Counted from the first letter of the stretch, positions 40,121-50,237 are shown. The stretch is 64,000 nucleotides of DNA from Clostridium acetobutylicum ATCC 824 (GCF_000008765.1 NC_003030.1:1956001-2020000); one strand, 5' to 3'. Numbers and translations: made by a program. The notes: generated from the letters alone by a model not told the origin.

Positions 40121-40800
40121 GTAACACTCCCAATACACTTAAAATTCTTCAACAAATAAAATTCAATATTTTCAGAGCACATATGTGTGAAATTAAATGT
40201 TTATAGCATAAAACTATAACAAAAACAGACGCTAGAAAGAAATAAAACGATAGTGCGGATGTAATTCACTTTAGAATATAGTTTATAATCAGAATGTGCT
40301 TTTTTATTATTGCAATTGAACTTTTTTCTATCCATACCATTATTATACATCTAGGACGTTAATTTTCAATAGTGTAATTTTTAAGTTTTAATTAATTTGC
40401 TAAAAGAACGTCTCTGAAAACTATTACATTATTATAATATTACAAGAGGAACACTCTCTATTCCTAAAGTTTCTAACTAATTTATATAAAAAGCTTAAAT
40501 AATTATATTTTTATTATTATAACAAATGTTAAAACATGAATTTACAAGATTGTATGCAAATTAAGATATACTTATTTGTTACTTATACCGATGAAACTTA
40601 TCTAGTTATATTATAATTTTTGCAACTATCATACAAACAGTTTTCAGTAATGGTGCACTTTTACACTTATTTATAAAAAAATCCAAAAACATCTTAAATC
40701 CACTTAGAGATGTGTTTATAATAATTGTACATCTTTACAAATAAAATGTAAATATTGTTTTTTACATTTTTTAAAACGAGTACTCCTTTCTTTGTAAATA
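40121..40800. other. Non-coding stretch between XRE regulator and motB
   Basis: About 680 AT-rich bases with no reading frame I can support on either strand. A small hairpin, ACATCT with AGATGT around 40691-40715, is visible. No promoter pair, tRNA or known RNA was recognised. Confidence 0.4.
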
Positions 40801-40803
40801 CAT

Positions 40804-40850
40804 AAAAAAAAAGAATATCAGAACTAAATTCTAGTAAGATATTCTTTAAA
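40804..40850 (-). terminator. Terminator after motB
   Basis: On the minus strand AAAGAATATC and GATATTCTTT form a 10-bp stem with an 18-base loop, followed by a T-run. Confidence 0.8.
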
Positions 40851-40854
40851 AAAA

Positions 40855-41619
40855 TTATTTGTTTCCATTTGAAGTTAAAGAATATTTACGCAGTATAAAT
40901 ATCTCAACTCTTCTATTTCTAGCTCTGCCTTGCTCAGTACTATTAGTTTCCTCTGGTGAATATTCTCCGTATGCTTGTATTGAAAATCTCTTTTCATCAA
41001 CACCACCACTAGTAACCATAAATTTCATTACATTTAAAGCTCTAGAAGCACTTAATTCCCAATTCGAATGAAATGTTTCTGTTGCTATAGGTATATTATC
41101 TGTATGACCCGTAACTTTAATATTGTTATCTAGACTATGTATCATTTTAGAAATCTCTATGAGCATAGGCTGAATATTTGCTAACACAGTAGAGTCTCCA
41201 GACCTAAACAGGATAATATCTTGTATAGAAATTGCCAATCCTTCTTCAGTTATCTTTGATTTTATCTTATCAGTATATCCATTTTCAGCAACTTTTTGAT
41301 CTATATTTTTCTTTATCTCATTCATCATATCTTGTTCTATTTTACTATTATTAGATTCTGATTGAGCATTACTTGGTGTAGACTCTTTCATTGAAGAGAC
41401 TACACCATTTCCAGTACCACTTTCAACCAAAACACCTTTACCGCTAGAAAAGATAGCACTAAATTCTTGGCTCATTTTCTGCAGTTTTTTATTATCAACC
41501 TTACTCATAGCAAACATAACTATAAAAAGAGCTAGCAAAAGCGTCAACATATCTGCATATGGAATTAACCAAGTCTCATCAACATGTTCTTCATGATGTT
41601 CTTTCTTCTTCTTACTCAT
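40855..41619 (-). CDS. motB: Flagellar motor stator protein MotB
   Basis: Peptidoglycan-anchored stator subunit. The 254-residue protein has a basic N-terminus, one transmembrane helix (about residues 24-42) preceded by the proton-binding Asp23 in PYADMLTLL, a Ser/Asn-rich periplasmic linker, and a C-terminal OmpA/MotB domain (VTGHTDNIPI, NWELSASRALNVMKFM). It is the second gene of a motA-motB pair with a 2-base gap. Asp23 in this context is compatible with H+ use; ion specificity is not certain. Confidence 0.95.
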   Translation of the reverse strand: MSKKKKEHHEEHVDETWLIPYADMLTLLLALFIVMFAMSKVDNKKLQKMSQEFSAIFSSGKGVLVESGTGNGVVSSMKESTPSNAQSESNNSKIEQDMMNEIKKNIDQKVAENGYTDKIKSKITEEGLAISIQDIILFRSGDSTVLANIQPMLIEISKMIHSLDNNIKVTGHTDNIPIATETFHSNWELSASRALNVMKFMVTSGGVDEKRFSIQAYGEYSPEETNSTEQGRARNRRVEIFILRKYSLTSNGNK

Positions 41620-41621
41620 GG

Positions 41622-42401
41622 TTATTCTCCTTTGCTTTGAATAGATTGTCTTTGTTTAGGAGATAAGGTTCCAATTAATTTTTTCTCAATACTTTTAGGA
41701 TTATTTCCAGATTGGATATCTAAAATACCTTCTGTTATAATACGCATTACATTAATTTCTTCAAGCGATTTCCTTTTTAATCTAGAAGCAAAAGGATGAC
41801 AAATAACATATCCGAAGAAGATTCCATATAGAGTAGCAACAAAGGCTCCTGCTATCATGTGACCAAGTTTTTCAGTATCGTTTAAATTACCAAGAGCACC
41901 TATTAGTCCAACAACGGCTCCCAAAACTCCAAGTGTAGGCGCAGCACCTCCTGCAGTTGTAAATATTAAAGCACCTCCACGATGTCTTTCTTCCGTACTC
42001 TCAATTTCCATTTCTAAAACTTCAGCTATATGTTGAGGGTCAACGCCGTCAACAACCATTTCTAAGCCAGTTTTTAAAAATTCGTTATCAATAGAGTGAA
42101 TTTTGCCTTCTAATGATAAAAGACCATTCTTTCTAGTTTCTTGAGCCATATCCACAATTTGATTTATAATTTCAACAGGATCCTCTTTTGATTTTCCTCT
42201 CATCAGAGATTTAAAAACCTTTGGGATGTTAGTAAATTCATTTTTAGGAAATGAATTCATTACAGCTGCAGAAGTACCTACGATAATTATTATTGCAGCT
42301 GCTGGATTTAAAAGCACAGCAACATTTGCACCTTTTACAATCATTCCTACAACAACAGCTAAAAGTCCTGTAATAATGCCTATTACAAGAAAAATATCCA
42401 T
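41622..42401 (-). CDS. motA: Flagellar motor stator protein MotA
   Basis: Membrane stator subunit that works with MotB to turn the flagellar rotor. The 259-residue protein has four membrane helices: two near the N-terminus, a cytoplasmic loop with the charged segment around ESTEERHRGG, and two C-terminal (FTTAGGAAPTLGVLGAVVGL and HMIAGAFVATLYGIFFGYV) containing the conserved prolines. ATG 42401 follows AAAGGGGG. No other flagellar gene is in the window. Confidence 0.95.
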   Translation of the reverse strand: MDIFLVIGIITGLLAVVVGMIVKGANVAVLLNPAAAIIIIVGTSAAVMNSFPKNEFTNIPKVFKSLMRGKSKEDPVEIINQIVDMAQETRKNGLLSLEGKIHSIDNEFLKTGLEMVVDGVDPQHIAEVLEMEIESTEERHRGGALIFTTAGGAAPTLGVLGAVVGLIGALGNLNDTEKLGHMIAGAFVATLYGIFFGYVICHPFASRLKRKSLEEINVMRIITEGILDIQSGNNPKSIEKKLIGTLSPKQRQSIQSKGE

Positions 42402-42579
42402 CCAGTATATCCCCCTTTAAGCATAAAGTAATCGATAATTTCATATAGGCTTATCATATCATATGGAGTATGTAGCCAACAAGACTTTTATCGACATATT
42501 TCAACAAAACTATTGGGGTAAAAACTACATATTGGATATCATTACACAATAATGTCTGTGTATATAAATTTTTTCTAAA

Positions 42580-42621
42580 ATAAAAAAGGCAGTTTCTGTT
42601 ATTTTAAGAAACTGCCTTTAA
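42580..42621 (-). terminator. Terminator after ispH-S1
   Basis: AAAGGCAGTTTCT and AGAAACTGCCTTT form a perfect 13-bp stem; on the minus strand it is followed by a T-rich tract. Confidence 0.88.
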
Positions 42622-42640
42622 GCTAAGTAATTATAGTTTT

Positions 42641-44569
42641 TTATTCTTCAACTTCTCTTATGCTTAAACCTATCTTCTTTTCTTCTGAGCTTACTTCTAA
42701 TATCTTAGCTTTTATTTCTTCTCCTACATTAAGAGCATCGGATGGTTTTGCTATCCTTTTATGGCTTATTTCAGAAATATGCACCAAACCATCAACTCCT
42801 GGCTCAAGTTTTACAAATGCACCAAAATCAGCAAATCTAATTACTTTTCCAAGCACTACAGAACCAACGGGATATTTCTCCTCAACATTGTTCCAAGGAT
42901 TCTCAGTTAATTTCTTTACACTTAGAGATAATTTTTTGTTTTCTTTATCTACACTTAAAACATATACTTTAATCTTATCTCCTATCTTAAGAACATCAGC
43001 AGGCTTTTCAACCCTTCCCCAAGATATTTCGGATACATGAAGAAGTCCATCAACACCTTCAATTTCTACAAAAGCTCCAAAATCAGTTAATCTTTTAACT
43101 TCTCCCTCAACAACTTGACCTTCCTCTAATTTGTTCCAAACAGTCTCTTCTACTTTTTCTTTTTCCTTACTTAATAGTGCTCTTCTAGAAGCTACTATCT
43201 TTGTTTGTCTTTTCTTAGTTGAATATTCTATAATTGCCACATCAAAGCTTTTTCCTATATATTCTTTTAGATTATCTACATGAAATAATTCTACATGTGA
43301 AGCTGGAATAAATATTCTTATTCCCTTATAAGAAGCTATTATTCCGCCTTTTACATCCTCTTTAACAACAACATTTAAAGTTGTTTTATTTTCAAAAGCT
43401 TCTTTAATTTCTTTATATCCTTGCTCTCTTTGAAGCTCTTTAACAGATAATACTACATAGTTATCTGCATCCTTTAACTTTATGATTTTCGCTACAATTT
43501 TGTCGCCGACTGTAAATAATTCTTTTAAATCTTTTCCATCATCATCTATTTCGCTTTTTGGTATTACTCCATCTCTTTTATAGTTTATATTTAAAAATAC
43601 CTCTTTTTCAGAAACCTGAATAATTTCTCCCGTTACTGATGCACCTACATATATTTTACCTTCATTTTCAGCTATGAATTTCATTGCATCTGCCATTTCA
43701 TTATTTGTTTCATTTGAAATTTGATTTTCACTCATTTTACTAATTGCCTCCTCAATAATCCAATCAGGTGTTGAAGCTCCAGCCGTTACACCTATTACAC
43801 AATTTTTATTTTTTAATATATTCTCAGGTATTTCTCCTGAATTTTCTACATGAATAGTTTCATTACAATTAGACTTACATATCTCGTACAGCTTAGTTGT
43901 ATTTGAACTTTGTTTTCCTCCAATAACAACCATGAAGTCCACTTTATTTGAAAGATCCTTTGCAATTTTTTGTCTCTCTGATGTAGCATTACATATTGTA
44001 TTAAAAGATATAACTTCAATTGCTCTATTCTTAACTTCCTTTAAAACCTTTTCCCAGTTTTCAAGTTTTTCCGTAGTTTGAGAAACAATGCAAACCTTTG
44101 ATTCAGATGTAATATTCTCTAAATTTTCTCCTTGCTTTGAAATTATAGCTTTATTATCACACCAACCATTAATGCCAATAACCTCAGGGTGATATTTATC
44201 ACCTACAATTACTATATCGTATCCAAGTTCATTATATTTTTTTACTTTTTCCTGAATTTTAGTTACAAATGGACAAGTGGCATTAATTACTGTAAGTCCT
44301 TTAGATAAAAGTATTTTGTATATTTCTTCAGAAATTCCATGAGATCTTATTAATATAACATCGTTTTCCTTTAGATTATCTATATCTTCAATTCCAATAG
44401 GATATACATTATTATCCTTAAGTTTATCAACTACATCATTATTATGAATTAATTCTCCCAAAGTATAAATTTTTTTATTATATTCTTTTTGAGTTAAAAG
44501 TGCCATATCAACAGCTCTCTTAACCCCAAAGCAGAAACCCGCTTTTTCAGCAAGCATAACCTTTCTCAT
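42641..44569 (-). CDS. ispH: IspH fused to four ribosomal-S1 domains
   Basis: Bifunctional 642-residue protein. Residues 1 to about 285 are 4-hydroxy-3-methylbut-2-enyl diphosphate reductase, the last step of the MEP isoprenoid pathway, with the three [4Fe-4S] Cys in GFCFGVKRA, INATCPFVTK and CNATSERQ. Residues from about 300 are four S1 RNA-binding domains, two of them with the strong GAFV motif (LTDFGAFVEIEGVDGLLHVS and FADFGAFVKLEPGVDGLVHI). This IspH-RpsA fusion is known in clostridia. It starts at ATG 44569, 26 bases after cmk, reproducing the cmk-rpsA order of other bacteria. Confidence 0.95.
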   Translation of the reverse strand: MRKVMLAEKAGFCFGVKRAVDMALLTQKEYNKKIYTLGELIHNNDVVDKLKDNNVYPIGIEDIDNLKENDVILIRSHGISEEIYKILLSKGLTVINATCPFVTKIQEKVKKYNELGYDIVIVGDKYHPEVIGINGWCDNKAIISKQGENLENITSESKVCIVSQTTEKLENWEKVLKEVKNRAIEVISFNTICNATSERQKIAKDLSNKVDFMVVIGGKQSSNTTKLYEICKSNCNETIHVENSGEIPENILKNKNCVIGVTAGASTPDWIIEEAISKMSENQISNETNNEMADAMKFIAENEGKIYVGASVTGEIIQVSEKEVFLNINYKRDGVIPKSEIDDDGKDLKELFTVGDKIVAKIIKLKDADNYVVLSVKELQREQGYKEIKEAFENKTTLNVVVKEDVKGGIIASYKGIRIFIPASHVELFHVDNLKEYIGKSFDVAIIEYSTKKRQTKIVASRRALLSKEKEKVEETVWNKLEEGQVVEGEVKRLTDFGAFVEIEGVDGLLHVSEISWGRVEKPADVLKIGDKIKVYVLSVDKENKKLSLSVKKLTENPWNNVEEKYPVGSVVLGKVIRFADFGAFVKLEPGVDGLVHISEISHKRIAKPSDALNVGEEIKAKILEVSSEEKKIGLSIREVEE

Positions 44570-44595
44570 TTATAGACTTAACCACCTTAGCTTTT

Positions 44596-45249
44596 CTATA
44601 TTTTTTTACTTATATACTGAACAATATAATCTACAACTTCTTCTATACACATATTAGAGGAATCGATTTCTACAGCATCATAGGCCTTTGTCAAAGGATT
44701 TACTTCTCTGTTTGAATCAATATAATCTCTTCTTATTATATCATTTAATATATCATCATAACATACCTTTATATTCTTTGCTGACAATTCCTTGTATCTT
44801 CTTTTTGCTCTTTCTTCAGGTGTAGCTGTTAAATAAAATTTAAAAGGTGCGTCGTTTAAAACAACTGTTCCTATATCCCTTCCATCCATAACAACATCAT
44901 ATCTTCCAGCCATCTTTTTTTGTAAATATACAAGTTTTTCCCTTACTTCGAGTACAGAAGCATAATCTGACACATTTTGGCTAGTTTTTGGTAAGAGTAT
45001 TTCTTCACTCACATCTTCACCATTAACTATTAACTTGTCATTTTCAAAATGCATAGAAAGCGATTCAATAAGATCACATAACTTTTTTACATCATTTGCT
45101 CTTATATTTTGTCTCATAGCCATTAAAGTAACTGCTCTGTACATAGCACCTGTATTAATATACATAAGCCTAAACTTTTTAGCAACCAGCTTAGCTATAG
45201 TGCTTTTTCCTGCACCGGCAGGTCCATCTATTGCTATATTTAATCTCAA
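44596..45249 (-). CDS. cmk: Cytidylate kinase
   Basis: Phosphorylates CMP and dCMP. The 217-residue product has the P-loop DGPAGAGKST, NTGAMYRA and DGRDIGTVVL, all standard for bacterial Cmk. It starts at TTG 45249 with AAAGGCGG upstream. It is the first gene of the cmk-ispH-S1 operon and has a good promoter about 160 bases upstream. Confidence 0.95.
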   Translation of the reverse strand: MRLNIAIDGPAGAGKSTIAKLVAKKFRLMYINTGAMYRAVTLMAMRQNIRANDVKKLCDLIESLSMHFENDKLIVNGEDVSEEILLPKTSQNVSDYASVLEVREKLVYLQKKMAGRYDVVMDGRDIGTVVLNDAPFKFYLTATPEERAKRRYKELSAKNIKVCYDDILNDIIRRDYIDSNREVNPLTKAYDAVEIDSSNMCIEEVVDYIVQYISKKI

Positions 45250-45392
45250 TTTAATTCCGCCTTTCTTTTAGCTGCAAGATATTATAAAATAATTATTAAT
45301 TGTTGAAATACCATTAATAATATTCTATACAAACCAAAAAAATCCTTTATTTTTTTCTACAAAATATATTTTTTTATGTTTTTTCTTGCATA

Positions 45393-45433
45393 TTTTACAT
45401 TGTCACTGTAAAAGTTTTCTTGAAGTCTGTCAA
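45393..45433 (-). promoter_or_regulatory. cmk-ispH promoter with overlapping inverted repeat
   Basis: On the minus strand TTGACA (45428-45433) and TACAGT (45405-45410) are 17 bases apart. TTTTACA-N7-TGTAAAA (45393-45413) is a perfect dyad covering the -10, a possible repressor site. Confidence 0.6.
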
Positions 45434-45455
45434 TTTACATATTATAATTCATTAA

Positions 45456-46676
45456 TTAATCTCCAATATTTCTACCAGCTTCATGAGCTGTTGACATTGC
45501 TATTTGTAAATTAAACCCTCCTGTATAAGCATCCACATCCACTATTTCTCCGCAAAAATAAAGATTACTTACCTTCTTTGATTTTAAAGTAGAAGGGTCT
45601 ATTTCCTTAACATCCACTCCACCAGCAGTTATAATAGCTTCTGTAATAGGTCTAAGTCCTTTTATTGTTATAGTGAATTCTTTTATAAGATTTACTATCT
45701 TTTTTCTCTCTTCCTTAGTAATTAAATTCACTTTTTTATCTTCTTCTATTTTAGATAATTTTATAATTACTGGTATTAATTTTTGAGGCAATAAATCATC
45801 TAGTGCATTTTTAAAATCTTTATTTATATACTTCATAAAATCCTTCTGAATACGTTTATCCAGTTCTTTTTCATCAAGAGCTGGTTTCAAATCTATAACA
45901 GCTTTAAGGTCATTATTATAATTCACAACTCTACTTGCACTTAAAACTATTGGACCTGAGATACCATAATGAGTAAAAAGCATTTCACCAAAATTATCAT
46001 ACAAAACTTTCTTTCCTTTTTTTATATATAATGATACATTTTTAAGTGAAAGACCTTGAAGATCACTTATAAAGCTTTCTCTAATTTCTATTGGAACAAG
46101 TGATGGTCTAGGTTCAACTATGTTATGTCCCATATCTCTTGCAAAATTATACCCATCACCTGTTGAACCCGTCTGTGGGTATGATTTTCCACCTGTACAC
46201 AGAATAAAGAAATCTCCTTTGAAACATTCATTATTACTTGTAGTAACACTTTTTATTACACCATTTTCCAATTTTATACTTACTACCCTTGAATTTAAAA
46301 TCACTTTTACATTTCTCTTTTTTAGTTCTCTTTCTAATGCCAATATTATATCAGAAGATTTATCTGATTTAGGAAAAACTCTTCCTCCACGTTCAACCTT
46401 TAATTTCACACCTAGTCCTTCTATAAAATCCATTAAATCATTATTAGTAAAAGAATATAATGAACTATATAAAAAATACGGATTACCAGGTATATTTTCA
46501 AAAAACTCATCAATAGATATAGAGTTGGTTATATTACACCTTCCCTTTCCAGTTATAAAAAGTTTTTTACCAAGTTTCTCATTCCGCTCTATTAGAATAA
46601 CCTCATGTTTTTTTGCTGCTGTTATGGCTGCCATCATGCCAGCAGCTCCTCCTCCTACTACAATAACCTTTGACAC
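45456..46676 (-). CDS. FAD-dependent oxidoreductase, HI0933/BaiN family
   Basis: A 406-residue flavoprotein. The N-terminal dinucleotide-binding motif is VIVVGGGAAGMMAAITAA, followed by KLGKKLFITGKGRCNITNS, which is diagnostic of the HI0933/YhiN family; the C-terminus has NLYFCGEIVDVDAYTGGFNLQ. Family members include the BaiN bile-acid reductase of Clostridium scindens, but most have no proven reaction. It lies between the RpiR regulator and cmk with a 24-base gap to the former, so it may be cotranscribed with it. Confidence 0.85.
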   Translation of the reverse strand: MSKVIVVGGGAAGMMAAITAAKKHEVILIERNEKLGKKLFITGKGRCNITNSISIDEFFENIPGNPYFLYSSLYSFTNNDLMDFIEGLGVKLKVERGGRVFPKSDKSSDIILALERELKKRNVKVILNSRVVSIKLENGVIKSVTTSNNECFKGDFFILCTGGKSYPQTGSTGDGYNFARDMGHNIVEPRPSLVPIEIRESFISDLQGLSLKNVSLYIKKGKKVLYDNFGEMLFTHYGISGPIVLSASRVVNYNNDLKAVIDLKPALDEKELDKRIQKDFMKYINKDFKNALDDLLPQKLIPVIIKLSKIEEDKKVNLITKEERKKIVNLIKEFTITIKGLRPITEAIITAGGVDVKEIDPSTLKSKKVSNLYFCGEIVDVDAYTGGFNLQIAMSTAHEAGRNIGD

Positions 46677-46700
46677 TAAATCACCTCTAAAGACTTAAAT

Positions 46701-47582
46701 TTAAAATTTATCATCAGTACTTCTAGACGAATAAACTTTATATCGTTTCCAAATATTTTCTAAGTCAGTAAACACATTAGAAATTCTATCTTTTTCTCTA
46801 AGACCAACTGAGACAATAAGAGCATTTATAACACTTAAAGGAGCCACAAGAGAATCAACAAAGGATGCCATATTACTTTGAGCTATAAGAGTATAGTCAG
46901 CCTCTGTAGCTAATGGTGATAGAAGACTATCTGTAAGTGCAACTACCTTAGTTTTTCTAGATTTAGCGAAGCTTAAAGCTTCTATAGTTCTTGATGCATA
47001 TCTTGGAAAACCTATGCCTATAAGCAAATCATCAGAAGTTATATTTATTATTTGTTCAAAAATATCGCTTATTTTGTAACTTACAACATATACATTATCT
47101 AATATTAAATTCAAATAAAAGCCTAAAAATTCAGCAAGTGCTGTAGAACTTCTAAGACCAATTATGTATATTCTTTTAGCAGAAAATATACTATTTACAA
47201 CGTCATCAAAAACATTATGATTTATTTTTTCAAGAGTAACGCGTATATTCTCTATATCAGCTTTAAGTACTCCTTTTAAAGAACTCTCCTCAGCTATAAA
47301 TGTGTTGGATAATTCTATTCTCTGTACTGTAGTAAGCTTATTTTTTATGAGTTCATGCAGTGCTTTTTGAAGTTTGGGATACCCACTAAATCCAAGTTCA
47401 TTAGCAAATCTAACTACTGTAGATTCGCTTACACCTACACTTACACCTAGTCTTGCAGCAGTCATAAATGCTGCTTTATCATAATGCTTAAGTATATACT
47501 CAGCTATTAATTTTTGTCCTTTACTTAATCTTGGAAACTTAATTTGTATAATTCTCATCAAGTCGTATTTCTCGTCTTCCAC
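46701..47582 (-). CDS. MurR/RpiR-family transcriptional regulator
   Basis: A 293-residue regulator with an N-terminal RpiR HTH (about residues 12-75; SVGVSESTVVRFANELGFSG) and a C-terminal SIS sugar-phosphate-binding domain (RIYIIGLRSSTALAEFLGFY, about residues 120-260). GTG 47582 is nine bases after AGAAGGGA; the TTG three codons earlier abuts that site. Such regulators usually sense phosphorylated sugars and control nearby sugar genes. None is adjacent, so the target is unknown. Confidence 0.88.
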   Translation of the reverse strand: MEDEKYDLMRIIQIKFPRLSKGQKLIAEYILKHYDKAAFMTAARLGVSVGVSESTVVRFANELGFSGYPKLQKALHELIKNKLTTVQRIELSNTFIAEESSLKGVLKADIENIRVTLEKINHNVFDDVVNSIFSAKRIYIIGLRSSTALAEFLGFYLNLILDNVYVVSYKISDIFEQIINITSDDLLIGIGFPRYASRTIEALSFAKSRKTKVVALTDSLLSPLATEADYTLIAQSNMASFVDSLVAPLSVINALIVSVGLREKDRISNVFTDLENIWKRYKVYSSRSTDDKF

Positions 47583-47728
47583 TAATACCAATCCCTTCTA
47601 GGATTACAATTATGATTGCAACCATAAAATAAATATGAATTTTTTATTTCATTTTAGCATTTAATAAAAGTTTATTCAAGATTTTATTTATTTAATATAA
47701 AAAGGCAATAAAATCTCGAACATCATAA

Positions 47729-48439
47729 TTATAAACTTCTTAAATATTCTATCTCTTCTTTATTTAACATTCTTACATTTCCCTCTTTTAAGTCACCTAA
47801 TTTTATATTTCCAATAGAAATTCTTTTAAGTTCCTCAACAGGAAAACCTACTGCAGCACACATTCTTCTTACCTGCCTTTTTTTGCCTTCATGTATAACT
47901 ATCTTTAATATAGAATTTTTTCCGTCAAAGGATACCACGGAAACTTCAGCTTCCTTGGTTATATATCCACCTATATCTATTCCCTTTCTTAAGGCATCTA
48001 AATGTTTAAATTGAGGTTTACCCTTAACTGTTGCAAGATAACACTTATTTACATTTTGTCTAGGATGCATTATCCTATTAAATATTTCTCCATCATTGGT
48101 TACAATTAAAAGACCTGTTGTATTAAAATCAAGTCTACCTACCGGAAACACTCTTTCCTTGAAATTCAAAAGATCTATAACAGTTTTCCTTCCTCTGTAA
48201 TCACTAGCCGCTGTTAAATATCCTTTAGGCTTATTCAAAATTGCATAAACCTTTTTATCCTCTAATTTAATTTCCTTATTATCTAATTCAATTGTATCTT
48301 TTTTATAATCAACCTTAAAACCTAATTCTGTCACAATAGTACCATTTACTTTTACTCTTCCATCCTGAATCATTTTTTCACATTTTCTTCTAGATGCTAC
48401 TCCACATTCAGCCATATATTTTTGCAATCTTTCTTCCAT
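47729..48439 (-). CDS. rluB: Ribosomal large subunit pseudouridine synthase (RsuA/RluB family)
   Basis: Converts a specific uridine in rRNA to pseudouridine. The 236-residue product has an N-terminal S4 RNA-binding domain (RLQKYMAECGVASRRKCEKM) and a catalytic domain with the nucleophile Asp in GRLDFNTTGLL and the closing RQVRRMCAAVGFPV. The RsuA/RluB/E/F family is certain; RluB, acting on 23S rRNA, is the usual Firmicute member, so the symbol is probable. ATG 48439. Confidence 0.88.
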   Translation of the reverse strand: MEERLQKYMAECGVASRRKCEKMIQDGRVKVNGTIVTELGFKVDYKKDTIELDNKEIKLEDKKVYAILNKPKGYLTAASDYRGRKTVIDLLNFKERVFPVGRLDFNTTGLLIVTNDGEIFNRIMHPRQNVNKCYLATVKGKPQFKHLDALRKGIDIGGYITKEAEVSVVSFDGKNSILKIVIHEGKKRQVRRMCAAVGFPVEELKRISIGNIKLGDLKEGNVRMLNKEEIEYLRSL

Positions 48440-48483
48440 ATTAAATCACCTGTTATCTATTACTATTCTTTATTTATATATAT

Positions 48484-49548
48484 TTAAAGCCATTTTTTCT
48501 TTCTAAAATACATTAACATAAATGCAGATAGTGATATCATAATCACCCAAAGAACAGCATATCCATATCTGAATTTAAGTTCTGGCATATAATCGAAGTT
48601 CATACCATATACACCAACAAGAAAAGAAAGTGGTATAAATATTGTTGAAAAAATAGTCAAAAATTTCATTATTTCATTCATTTTGTTACTAGCACTCGAT
48701 AAGTATGTATCAAGAAGTCCCGCTATCATATCTCTAAAGAGCTCTATTGTATCTATTACCTGCACAGTATGGTCATAAACATCTTTAAAATAAATACTTA
48801 TATCGCTTCCTATAATTTCAACTTCTCCTCTTTGAAGCGTATTTATTATTTCTCTTAAAGGCCAAACTGCTTTCCATAAAAATATCATTTGTCTTTTAAG
48901 ATTATATACTTCATTAAATAAATTATTTGTGGCAGTTGTCATAAGAGACTCTTCAAAATTTTCAATTTTATCTTCAACCTTTTCTAAAATCACAAAATAA
49001 TTATCAACTATAGAATCAATTAACGCATATGTAAGATATCCAACCCCTGTTTTTCTTATTTTACTTTTAGTATTTCTAATTCTGTCTCTTAAATTTCCAA
49101 AAACATCTCCATCCTTGCCTTCTTCTTGAAAAGTAATAATAAGATTTTCCATACATATTATACTAACCTGCTCAACTACAAGTTTATCTTCCCTAAAATA
49201 TATCATTTTTAAAACAATAAAAATATATTTTTCGAACTCTTCTATTTTAGGTCTTTGATTAGTATTTAGTATATCCTCCATTATAAGTGAATGGACTCCA
49301 AAATACTTTCCAACCTTTTCATATAAATCTATATCTTCAAGTCCGTTTATATTTATCCATGTCATATTATCTGTATCTCTGTATTTTAAGCACTCATCAA
49401 TACTATGAACATCCTTTTCCTCAAAATAATCATCCTTATAATCAATAATATGTATTTCTGTTTTTTTTCCTGTAGAATTTCCTACATGTATCAAACTGCC
49501 TGGCTTTAATCCCTTCTTTTTAGATACTCCTTTTGTATATCTAGACAT
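48484..49548 (-). CDS. corA: CorA-type magnesium/cobalt transporter
   Basis: Pentameric Mg2+/Co2+ channel of the inner membrane. The 354 residues comprise a large cytoplasmic domain with a long stalk helix and two C-terminal membrane helices; the first ends in the signature YGMNF, and EL in the pore loop precedes the last helix. The C-terminus is basic (RKKKWL). It begins at ATG 49548. It stands alone on the minus strand. Confidence 0.93.
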   Translation of the reverse strand: MSRYTKGVSKKKGLKPGSLIHVGNSTGKKTEIHIIDYKDDYFEEKDVHSIDECLKYRDTDNMTWININGLEDIDLYEKVGKYFGVHSLIMEDILNTNQRPKIEEFEKYIFIVLKMIYFREDKLVVEQVSIICMENLIITFQEEGKDGDVFGNLRDRIRNTKSKIRKTGVGYLTYALIDSIVDNYFVILEKVEDKIENFEESLMTTATNNLFNEVYNLKRQMIFLWKAVWPLREIINTLQRGEVEIIGSDISIYFKDVYDHTVQVIDTIELFRDMIAGLLDTYLSSASNKMNEIMKFLTIFSTIFIPLSFLVGVYGMNFDYMPELKFRYGYAVLWVIMISLSAFMLMYFRKKKWL

Positions 49549-49736
49549 ATTAAATCACCTAACTGTAAATTATTTTATTTATATAATTTTTTTCTATGTT
49601 CTTATAATTTCCACTTTACCGTGAAACCTTATAAGTTATCAATTATTTTCTACAATTTATATTAACACATAGATAAACTACTTAAAAGTGCAGTATAATA
49701 AAAATACATCAAAAGTACAAATAGGAGATGATCATT

Positions 49737-50237
49737 ATGAAAAAATCTAACGTATTTTTAGGAGGGCTTTTAGTTTTAATAGGAATATTAGCTATTCTTC
49801 ACCAATTTAGTTATTTAGGCTTTATCTCATCGAGATCTATGGTAGGATTTTTATTATTAATAATAGGAGTGGCTTTTGATTTAAGCTATTTTATTGGCAA
49901 AAAAAATTCTAGTAACCTTATAGCTGGTGGTATATTATTAACCCTTGGAATATTCTATATTGGTAAATCATATTTTTATTTATATGCTCTATCTGCTGTC
50001 ACTTGGCAAATATACACTTTTTCTATAGCAGTTGGATTATATCAGGCCTATATATTTGCAAATAAAGACAAAGGGACTCTTATTGCAGCTACTATTCTTA
50101 CAGTGGTATCAATCTTTTCAGCAGTTTCAAATATATTTAGAATAATGATGCCTATATGGTTTAATAGAAGTTTTATATTTCCAATAATTTTAATATTAGC
50201 TGGTATCTATATATTATTTAAAAACTTCAGAAATTGA
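49737..50237 (+). CDS. Integral membrane protein of unknown function (LiaF-TM-like)
   Basis: A 166-residue protein made almost wholly of hydrophobic segments, about five or six helices, with short polar loops. The N-terminal pattern GGLLVLIGILAILHQF and repeated gain-of-glycine helices resemble the LiaF transmembrane/DUF5668 group seen in envelope-stress genes. ATG 49737 is nine bases after AGGAG; ATG 49728 directly abuts it. It is followed 13 bases later by a NUDIX gene on the same strand. No function can be assigned. Confidence 0.7.
   Translation: MKKSNVFLGGLLVLIGILAILHQFSYLGFISSRSMVGFLLLIIGVAFDLSYFIGKKNSSNLIAGGILLTLGIFYIGKSYFYLYALSAVTWQIYTFSIAVGLYQAYIFANKDKGTLIAATILTVVSIFSAVSNIFRIMMPIWFNRSFIFPIILILAGIYILFKNFRN

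Noticed and set aside
42430-42465. Possible sigma-D flagellar promoter before motA (TAAG and ATCGATTA on the minus strand)
   Set aside because: The spacer is shorter than the 15 bases expected and both boxes deviate from consensus.
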